Assembly: GCF_000423605.1 (NCBI RefSeq)
Contig: NZ_AUIH01000024.1
Location: 1-64,000, forward strand
Direction of reading: 5' to 3'
Source: Saccharospirillum impatiens DSM 12546
GTDB taxonomy: Bacteria; Pseudomonadota; Gammaproteobacteria; Pseudomonadales; Natronospirillaceae
DNA: 64,000 nt
Shown here piece by piece: positions 1 to 5,802 of the stretch. The position numbers and the translations under genes are program-made. Within the stretch, counting starts at the first letter, position 1. Each line of letters begins with the position of its first letter. The notes below the pieces were generated by a model that worked only from the letters and a program-made list of their open reading frames with translations, was not told the DNA's origin and searched no databases.

Positions 1-50
1 TTACCACCAAGCGGATCCGACGACCAATGGAGGACGTTGGCATCTTTCTG

Positions 51-75
51 AAAAATCGCCCTTTCTGGACGGGCA
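51..75 (-). terminator. Possible terminator after the sugar operon
   Basis: On the minus strand, just past the stop of the GH172 gene, GCCC and GGGC pair around a 9-nt loop and are followed by GATTTTT. The stem is short (4-5 bp), so termination may be partial. Positions 1-50 hold no gene I can support; an ATG on the minus strand at 42 opens a frame that leaves the window after 14 codons. Confidence 0.4.
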
Positions 76-79
76 CTAA

Positions 80-1204
80 CTAGCAGTCCCACAAACCGTG
101 TTCTGGCCAGCGACGGGCCAGACGCTCCTTGACCGGTGGCAGGGGTTTCGCAGCGACTGGCTTGAGGGTGTAGAAATACCCGACCGAGGAGTAGTCGTTG
201 CTTTGGTCGTTGGCATGGCCATGCTCGAAGGTGACCTTGATCGACTTGGCGAAGTGAATCGGGTCTTCGATATGAAAACGGTACAGACTCCACTTACCGA
301 AATGCTCCTGCGGGTCCGCCGCCAGTGAAATGCCGTGGTATGGTGTGTGATGCTCACCCGACGGGAAGCCCCAGGAACAGCCGAAATAATCTTCGGTGCC
401 GGTGCCGTGCAGCGATGGCGGCCACTCTTCGCCATCGATGAAGATCATGTCGTCGCCTTCGCCCGGCCAGGTGTACTCCTGGTTCGAAGCATTGAAGTTA
501 TCGATGTTCAGCAGGCAGCCAACGAAGTGGCCCTCGCCTTTAACATCGACCACCACGTAGTTGTCTTTTCCGGTCAGGTTCTCGCCGCCCAGATCCCAGG
601 GAGCTGGATTTTCGTACGGTTGCTCAGTCGGCACGGCCTCGGTCGGGTTTTCCCGGTTCCAGACGGCGTGGAAACGTCCCATATCTTCGGGTAGGCCATC
701 TTTGTAGAGCTCGTAGTCGACGTAGTAAAAAAGATTCTCGATCGGCTCGTCCGCTTCGTTGACGATCTGAATGCGGGCGCTGGAGCCGAACGGCATCGGC
801 CAATAGCTGTTGAAAGCCGGTGAAAATGGCCCTTTGGGACCACGACGGTCGCCAAAGGTAGCGTTCATCGGCAGCGACCACCAATGGCGGCCAGTGGCGT
901 GACCGACACCGAAAAAGTCACCCAGTGGGACGCGCACCGAAGGTTCTTCGGCGCCATCCCAGTACATTTCGAACACCAGCTTGCGCAGGTACTGGGCATC
1001 GTAACAGCGAGTGGTAATCCACATGTGTTTAATGCAACCGGCGCCTTTGACGTCGGCCATCACGCAGGTCTCGCCAGCGGGCACGGTTTTAAAGTCTTTG
1101 TTGCCGCCGGTTACGTCATAACTGGACGAACGCTTGGAGACAACGCCGCGTCTTACCATCGGCAAGCCGGCCATTGGGCTGGTGGGTATAAAAGAATGAG
1201 TCAT
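80..1204 (-). CDS. GH172 (DUF2961) family glycoside hydrolase
   Basis: Predicted 374-aa enzyme of the DUF2961/GH172 family, whose characterised members act on alpha-D-fructofuranosides (difructose dianhydride) or alpha-D-arabinofuranosides. Seen: family motifs including WPGEGDDM around residue 249 and GTGTEDYFG around residue 271. Glu249 and Glu271 are my candidates for the catalytic acid pair, by spacing and inference only. There is no signal peptide, so it should act in the cytoplasm on an imported oligosaccharide. The start at 1204 is chosen because AGGAG stands 5 nt upstream; in-frame ATGs further upstream lack a ribosome binding site. It is the last visible gene of an operon with a sugar ABC importer, 61 nt after the second permease, which suggests that the importer delivers its substrate. 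The substrate itself cannot be read from the sequence. Confidence 0.85.
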   Translation of the reverse strand: MTHSFIPTSPMAGLPMVRRGVVSKRSSSYDVTGGNKDFKTVPAGETCVMADVKGAGCIKHMWITTRCYDAQYLRKLVFEMYWDGAEEPSVRVPLGDFFGVGHATGRHWWSLPMNATFGDRRGPKGPFSPAFNSYWPMPFGSSARIQIVNEADEPIENLFYYVDYELYKDGLPEDMGRFHAVWNRENPTEAVPTEQPYENPAPWDLGGENLTGKDNYVVVDVKGEGHFVGCLLNIDNFNASNQEYTWPGEGDDMIFIDGEEWPPSLHGTGTEDYFGCSWGFPSGEHHTPYHGISLAADPQEHFGKWSLYRFHIEDPIHFAKSIKVTFEHGHANDQSNDYSSVGYFYTLKPVAAKPLPPVKERLARRWPEHGLWDC

Positions 1205-1254
1205 GCTTACTCCTGTGATGTTTGCAGTCATGTTGTAAAGTTGAAAGTCATGCA

Positions 1255-1274
1255 AAGGGCTGGTGTCAGCCCTT
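1255..1274 (-). other. Intercistronic hairpin at permease 3' end
   Basis: A perfect 7-bp inverted repeat (AAGGGCT/AGCCCTT, 6-nt loop) overlaps the stop codon of the MalG-type permease and lies 50 nt before the GH172 start. No T-run follows, so it is more likely an mRNA-stabilising or processing hairpin than a terminator. Confidence 0.4.
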
Positions 1275-2159
1275 AACGGCGCCGAAGGTCAACCCTCCGA
1301 TGATTTGTTTTTGCAGCATCAGAGTGATCACGATGACCGGTAACGAATAAACCGTAGCCAGCGCAGTCATTGGCCCCCAGTCGAGTCCGTAAGCGGTTTT
1401 GTATTCTGCGATCACAATGGGTGCGGTTTTGGCACTGTCGGACGTCAGCAGCAACGCGAACAGAAACTCGTTCCAACTGGCGATAAAACAAAACAAGGCC
1501 GATATCGCCATGCCGGTAGCGGCCAGGGGCATCACGATTTTGGTAAACGCCTGAAAGCGCGTGCAGCCATCGATGCGCGCCGCCTCTTCCAGATCCCGCG
1601 GGATGCTTTCAAAAAAAGCGGACATCAACCAGATTGCCAGTGGCAACGCTATGGTGGTGTGCGCAAGCACAAGCCCGAGCCGGGTGTCGAGCAAGCTCAT
1701 CGATTTCAACACCGTGAACAGCGGAACACCCAGTGACACCGAAGGCACCATGCGGGTGATCAGCGCGAACATCATGAAGTAGATGCTCATCCGAGTGCGG
1801 AAAAACGACGCGCCGTAGGCAGCCGGTACAGCCAACAACAGACTCAGCAGCGTTGCGCTCACCGCCACAATAATCGAATTGGCAAAAGCAGTCGGAATGG
1901 CCTGGTTTTCCAACAGACTGGCATAACTACCCAATGAGATTGACGAGGGCAAAAAGGATGGCGGTATTTGCAACACTTCAGCGCCCGGCTTAAGCGAGGT
2001 GCTGATCAGATAGATATAAGGCAGCGAATAAGCCAGAACCAGACCGATTGCCAATAGATTCAGAATCCAGCGGCTACTACCGTCACCGGGAGTATCGCCG
2101 TGCAGGAAACGCAGGCTGAACGGGAACAAGGTTCCCGCCTTGCGATTACTTTTTATCAT
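1266..2159 (-). CDS. Sugar ABC transporter permease (MalG/CUT1 type)
   Basis: 297-aa inner-membrane permease of the carbohydrate uptake CUT1 family. Seen: six predicted hydrophobic segments (first about residues 32-52) and the cytoplasmic EAA loop EEAARIDGCTRFQAF about 190-205, which docks on the ATPase subunit. It overlaps the upstream permease gene by 14 nt, typical of translationally coupled partner subunits. With the binding protein and the other permease it forms an importer. The substrate is unknown, but the GH172 neighbour points to a fructo- or arabino-oligosaccharide. No ATP-binding gene is in view; a shared MsmX/UgpC-like ATPase or one left of the window is needed. Confidence 0.92.
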   Translation of the reverse strand: MIKSNRKAGTLFPFSLRFLHGDTPGDGSSRWILNLLAIGLVLAYSLPYIYLISTSLKPGAEVLQIPPSFLPSSISLGSYASLLENQAIPTAFANSIIVAVSATLLSLLLAVPAAYGASFFRTRMSIYFMMFALITRMVPSVSLGVPLFTVLKSMSLLDTRLGLVLAHTTIALPLAIWLMSAFFESIPRDLEEAARIDGCTRFQAFTKIVMPLAATGMAISALFCFIASWNEFLFALLLTSDSAKTAPIVIAEYKTAYGLDWGPMTALATVYSLPVIVITLMLQKQIIGGLTFGAVKG

Positions 2160-3030
2160 TCGACGGACTCCAGATTACTTTATAGGCGACGATGGCAATA
2201 ACGGTCATCACAAGAGTGAACAAAGTGGCTGAAGCTGAGGCTTCACCCAGGTCGCCATAGCGAACCATGCGCTGATAAATGTTCATCGATAGCACTTCCG
2301 ACTGGAACCGAGGGCCACCCTCCGTTTGAATCCAGATCAGGTCGAAGGTTTTTGCGGCATCTACGCCCCGCACGATCAGTACAACCGCAATAACTGGTCG
2401 CAATAGCGGTAATACCACATGCCAGAACCGCTGAATGGCACTGGCCCCATCGATTTTGGCAGCCTCGATTAGGTCTTGCGGAATGTTCTGCAAACCAGCA
2501 TAAACAATAAGCGCTACAAAACTGGTGGTAATCCAGATATCTGGCAATGCAACGGCATAAAGTACAATGTCAGGATCGCTCAACCAGGAGAAATCCGATG
2601 GTGAATCGAGAATGCCAATAGCCGCCAGAACGTTATTGACCAGTCCGATATGCTCGGCCAATAAAAAGCGCCACAACAAGCCGGCAACAATGGGCGGTAT
2701 CATCAGCGGTAGAGTAAAAATGGTTCGGTGCCATTTGGACTTTTCTGCCAGAGAGTTGAACAACAGCGCGGCGGTAAAACCGAGAAGAATTTCAAAACTC
2801 AGTGCGAAGGCGGTGTATTTCAAAGTTCGCAGCGCGCTTTGTTGCACGCGGCTGGATTCAAAAATACCAATGTAGTTGCCCAGGCCCAAAAACTCGCGCC
2901 GGGACGGGTCGATCAACTCCACCTCGAAGAAGGAGTTGTACACCAGCAACATCACCGGGTAGGCGACCAGGACCAACAGAAAGAGGGCCGCTGGCGTCAT
3001 CATCAGGTAGGCAAAGCGACGTTCCGACAT
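2146..3030 (-). CDS. Sugar ABC transporter permease (MalF/CUT1 type)
   Basis: 294-aa inner-membrane permease, partner of the MalG-type subunit encoded next. Seen: N-terminal membrane segment after MSERRFAYL, further hydrophobic helices, and an EAA loop IEAAKIDGASAIQRFWHVVLP near residue 200. The start at 3030 is chosen over ATGs at 3045 and 3081 because GGAG lies 8 nt upstream of it, while the others would place the N-terminus inside the intercistronic terminator. Cotranscribed with the solute-binding protein gene 56 nt upstream, across an attenuator-like hairpin. Confidence 0.92.
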   Translation of the reverse strand: MSERRFAYLMMTPAALFLLVLVAYPVMLLVYNSFFEVELIDPSRREFLGLGNYIGIFESSRVQQSALRTLKYTAFALSFEILLGFTAALLFNSLAEKSKWHRTIFTLPLMIPPIVAGLLWRFLLAEHIGLVNNVLAAIGILDSPSDFSWLSDPDIVLYAVALPDIWITTSFVALIVYAGLQNIPQDLIEAAKIDGASAIQRFWHVVLPLLRPVIAVVLIVRGVDAAKTFDLIWIQTEGGPRFQSEVLSMNIYQRMVRYGDLGEASASATLFTLVMTVIAIVAYKVIWSPSNDKK

Positions 3031-3048
3031 CGGATGACTCCACATTTT

Positions 3049-3072
3049 TAAAAAAGGGCCCGACTCGGGCCC
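3049..3072 (-). terminator. Attenuator between binding protein and permeases
   Basis: Minus-strand GGGCCCG/CGGGCCC stem (7 bp, 3-nt loop) followed directly by TTTTTTA, located 14 nt after the stop of the solute-binding protein gene and just before the first permease. It has the form of an intrinsic terminator. In such operons partial termination here gives excess binding protein over membrane subunits. Confidence 0.75.
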
Positions 3073-3086
3073 AAAGCACAATTGCG

Positions 3087-4346
3087 TTAGAGGATGTCTT
3101 CCACCACATCACGGGCATCGGTCAGGATATCTCTGGGCGAACGTTCACAGGCCAGAGCTTCCTGAAGAGCCGGCAATACAGCTTCATCAACAATTTCCTG
3201 GTAATCACGATGCAACGGACGACCCTGAGTGGCATCAGCGCTCAGCGTAGTTAACAGCGGCTCGAAGTGTTCGTAGCCTTCCTGATCCGCGTAGCGGGCG
3301 TAAGCGGAATTGGTAGCAGCGAGGCCTAGCGGTGCTTCAATACCCATATAGTTGTATTCAACCGCATAGGCGATGAATTGCTTGGCAAGATCTTTGTTTT
3401 GAGCGGTTTGCGGAATGATGTTGTACCAGGGACCGGGAACCCCGGCGATACCAGCCGACCCGGCTATCATCGGCGCCACACCCACCTTACCTTCGACCAG
3501 CGAATCTTCCGGGGTCAGCCGGTAGGCGTGTGCCCAGAAGCGCATCATGGCCGTCTTACCCTGGTAAAACAGGTTTTGCGCCTCGGCCCAGCCAATACCT
3601 ACCGCTCCGCTTGGCGCAGCCCGATCATTGCAATAGAGGTCGGTATAAAATTCAAGCGCTTCAACATGAGCATCGTTATCGATAATGACCCGGTTGTTGC
3701 TGTCCAGAACGATGCCCGGAGAGCCGGCCTGGAGCACATGCGCCATCCACTCTTCGGCAAATGCACCTTTAACGTCGGTGCCGTAGAAGTCGATTTGGCC
3801 GTCGCCATCGGTATCGCGGGTGAAGAAACGGGCGACGTCGTTGAATTCCTGCCAGTTGGTGGGTGGCACCAGGTCATAGCCATATTCAGCTTTAAAGGCG
3901 TCCTGTTCCTGTGGGTCGTTAAACAAGTCTTTGCGGTAGAACAGCACTTCCGCGTTAGCCCAGGCTGGCATGGCGATGTAGTCGCCATCGACTTTGGCAT
4001 CGTCGAGCAGTGCCTGCGGGAAGTCTGCGATCACTTCGTTCGTAAACAGCTCGTTAAGCGATTCGGCATAAGGCGCGAACTGGGCGTTCCAGACGACATC
4101 AATGGTAGCGATATCGTACGTTGACCGACCAGATGCGATTTCAGCGGTTAGTCGCTCGAACACACCCGCATAGGGCACTTCAGTAAAGTTCACTTCAATA
4201 CCGGTTTCGGCGGTGAACTGTTCCGCTACGGATTTTTGCAGTTGAAGACCGCCGCCCTCCACCAGAATATTGATCGACTCGGCAAGTGTCGTGGTGCCGA
4301 GCAATACACCGGCAGCAAGCCCAAATTGTTGCTTTATCGTTGTCAT
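3087..4346 (-). CDS. Sugar ABC transporter solute-binding protein (family 1)
   Basis: 419-aa periplasmic extracellular solute-binding protein of family 1. Seen: Sec signal peptide (about residues 1-22, hydrophobic AAGVLLGTTTLA), then INILVEGGG and an SBP core with FTAETGIEVNFTEVPYAG. It captures a carbohydrate and delivers it to the two permeases encoded downstream. The ATG at 4346 lies 9 nt after AAGGGG; an ATG at 4352 is only 3 nt from it, so the inner start is preferred. First gene of the operon, with a promoter about 110 nt upstream overlapped by a tandem operator. Ligand not predictable; the GH172 gene suggests an unusual furanosyl oligosaccharide. Confidence 0.92.
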   Translation of the reverse strand: MTTIKQQFGLAAGVLLGTTTLAESINILVEGGGLQLQKSVAEQFTAETGIEVNFTEVPYAGVFERLTAEIASGRSTYDIATIDVVWNAQFAPYAESLNELFTNEVIADFPQALLDDAKVDGDYIAMPAWANAEVLFYRKDLFNDPQEQDAFKAEYGYDLVPPTNWQEFNDVARFFTRDTDGDGQIDFYGTDVKGAFAEEWMAHVLQAGSPGIVLDSNNRVIIDNDAHVEALEFYTDLYCNDRAAPSGAVGIGWAEAQNLFYQGKTAMMRFWAHAYRLTPEDSLVEGKVGVAPMIAGSAGIAGVPGPWYNIIPQTAQNKDLAKQFIAYAVEYNYMGIEAPLGLAATNSAYARYADQEGYEHFEPLLTTLSADATQGRPLHRDYQEIVDEAVLPALQEALACERSPRDILTDARDVVEDIL

Positions 4347-4452
4347 ACCCATCTACCCCTTAGGCGATATGCCTATCTTGTTGTTTGAATTTCGCTGGCC
4401 CATCCCTGATTCAGTCTTCTCGCCAATCACTTGATCAAAAGCGATAAATCCA

Positions 4453-4482
4453 AGTATAGATACCAAATGTCGACGTCGTCAA
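4453..4482 (-). promoter_or_regulatory. Sigma70-type promoter of the sugar operon
   Basis: Minus strand TTGACG (4482-4477), 18-nt spacer, TATACT (4458-4453), pointing into the binding-protein gene with a leader of roughly 100 nt. The -35 box sits inside the left copy of the tandem operator, the usual geometry for repression. Confidence 0.65.
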
Positions 4483-4504
4483 TTAAAAAAGACGACGTCG
4501 ACAT
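4467..4504. promoter_or_regulatory. Tandem palindromic operator
   Basis: Two 14-nt arms (4467-4480 and 4491-4504) form a perfect inverted repeat with a 10-nt AT spacer. Each arm contains the self-palindrome CGACGTCG; with flanks each fits TGnCGACGTCGnCA, a CG-centred palindrome like LacI-family operators. The centres (4474.5 and 4496.5) are 22 bp apart, about two helical turns, so two dimers would sit on one DNA face. The left copy overlaps the -35 box of the sugar operon. The cognate regulator gene is not in the window. A long RNA hairpin is the alternative reading. Confidence 0.6.
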
Positions 4505-4535
4505 ACTAAAAGATTATTAAAAAGGTGGAGGCTCT

Positions 4536-4622
4536 ATGAATGCAGTATTAAGTTGCCGATGTCAGCACGACCAACCTCCCGGTAGCGGTAAGTTCAAAGA
4601 ATCAATCCCGGAAGACCATTAA
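4536..4622 (+). CDS. Possible 28-aa leader or small protein
   Basis: Short plus-strand frame (begins MNAVLSCRCQ, ends PEDH) preceded by a strong GGTGGAGG ribosome binding site 4-5 nt before ATG. A plus-strand promoter-like pair TTGATC (4431-4436), 18 nt, TATAGA (4455-4460) lies upstream, and the tandem operator would fall at its start site. No homologue is recognised. It could be a regulated small protein, a leader peptide, or chance; codon content gives little help at this length. Confidence 0.22.
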   Translation: MNAVLSCRCQHDQPPGSGKFKESIPEDH

Positions 4623-4698
4623 GTTCAGTTCCGAGCATTACTACTCTCCCGGCCCGGCCCTAATGCTGCCAATTTATCCAAAGCTGACCTTTCGCCTA

Positions 4699-4727
4699 CT
4701 TGCGCGCAGCCCCCGCACCCCCATAAT
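4699..4727 (+). promoter_or_regulatory. Sigma32-like heat-shock promoter of htpX
   Basis: CTTGCGC (4699-4705), 13-nt spacer, CCCCATAAT (4719-4727). The -10 matches the sigma32 CCCCAT-T signature and the 13-nt spacing is the preferred one; the -35 keeps CTTG. It lies about 30 nt upstream of the htpX start, agreeing with heat-shock control of htpX known in E. coli. Confidence 0.6.
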
Positions 4728-4757
4728 ACGGTTCATCATTTATTGAGAGGTGTTGTC

Positions 4758-5624
4758 ATGCAACGCATCATGCTTTTCCTGGGGACCAACCTGGCCATCA
4801 TTGTGGTGCTGGGCGTCTTTATGAACGTTATTCTGCCTGCCTTTGGAGTTCAGTTAGGCAACACCGGTTTTTACCTGGTGCTGGCGTTCGTCTTCGGCAT
4901 GGGCGGCAGTTTTATCTCCCTGATGCTGTCAAAGTGGATGGCCAAGCGCGCCACCGGTGCCAAGGTGATCGAAAAACCAAGTAATGCCGAAGAAAAATGG
5001 TTAATGGATACGGTGGCTCGTCTGGCCAAACAGGCCAACATCGGTATGCCAGAAGTGGCCGTTTTTCCGGCTCCGGAGGCCAATGCTTTCGCGACCGGAG
5101 CCAGCAAGAGCAATTCACTGGTGGCGGTGTCGGTGGGGTTGATGCGCACCATGAGCCGGGATGAAGCCGAGGCCGTTCTGGCGCACGAAATTTCCCACAT
5201 TGCCAACGGTGATATGGTCACCATGGCCCTGGTGCAAGGGGTGTTGAACACCTTTGTGATTTTCTTTGCGCGTATTGTCGCGCAAATCATCAACAACGCC
5301 ATTTCTCGTGGCAATAACAGCCAGGGGTTGGGGTTTTTCAGTTACTTGGCGGTAGTGATGGTGCTGGAAATGGTGTTTGGTCTGCTCGCCAGCATCATTG
5401 CCATGTGGTTCTCGCGCCAGCGCGAATACCGGGCCGATGCCGGTTCGGCGTCTCTGGTTGGCGCCCCGAAAATGATCGCCGCACTGGAACGGTTGAAAAC
5501 CGGTCAGGACTCCCAGTTGGATGGCCAGCTCGTGGCCTTTGGCATCAAGGGTAAGCGCAAGGAACTGTTTGCTTCCCACCCGAGTCTGGATGATCGTATC
5601 GCGGCGTTGCGTCAGGCGGCCTGA
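4758..5624 (+). CDS. htpX: Membrane zinc metalloprotease HtpX
   Basis: 288-aa M48-family protease that degrades misfolded inner-membrane proteins together with FtsH. Seen: zinc motif HEISH with His143, Glu144 and His147, third ligand Glu223 in QREYRADAG, two N-terminal membrane segments (about 5-25 and 36-56) and two more around 155-175 and 193-216. Length matches the E. coli protein (293 aa). The ATG at 4758 gives the family N-terminus [11 protein letters not shown] and has GAGAGG upstream; an in-frame TTG at 4743 would add five residues without need. Monocistronic, under a sigma32-like promoter. Confidence 0.97.
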   Translation: MQRIMLFLGTNLAIIVVLGVFMNVILPAFGVQLGNTGFYLVLAFVFGMGGSFISLMLSKWMAKRATGAKVIEKPSNAEEKWLMDTVARLAKQANIGMPEVAVFPAPEANAFATGASKSNSLVAVSVGLMRTMSRDEAEAVLAHEISHIANGDMVTMALVQGVLNTFVIFFARIVAQIINNAISRGNNSQGLGFFSYLAVVMVLEMVFGLLASIIAMWFSRQREYRADAGSASLVGAPKMIAALERLKTGQDSQLDGQLVAFGIKGKRKELFASHPSLDDRIAALRQAA

Positions 5625-5686
5625 AAACGGCGCGCAGCGAGTGCCCTGAACAGACTGTTGAACCACCACACATGCCCGCACCGCCA

Positions 5687-5733
5687 CCCGGCTCCGCGCC
5701 CACCCGATCTCAGGGTGGCTTAACGGAGCCGGG
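5687..5733. repeat. Nested perfect inverted repeat after htpX
   Basis: CCCGGCTCCG (5687-5696) pairs perfectly with CGGAGCCGGG (5724-5733), and CCACCC/GGGTGG pair inside. No T-run follows on either strand, so this is a palindromic intergenic element or an mRNA-end hairpin between htpX and the next gene rather than a clear terminator. Confidence 0.5.
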
Positions 5734-5802
5734 CATCCTCCTGCATTATCTTTTACACTGCCCTTTTATTGCCCGTTTCAGGGTCATTGAAAGGAATCCG
5801 CT

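Noticed and set aside
1..42. Minus-strand ATG at 42 as start of the next operon gene
   Set aside because: Only 14 codons visible, with no ribosome binding site and after a possible terminator; cannot be supported.
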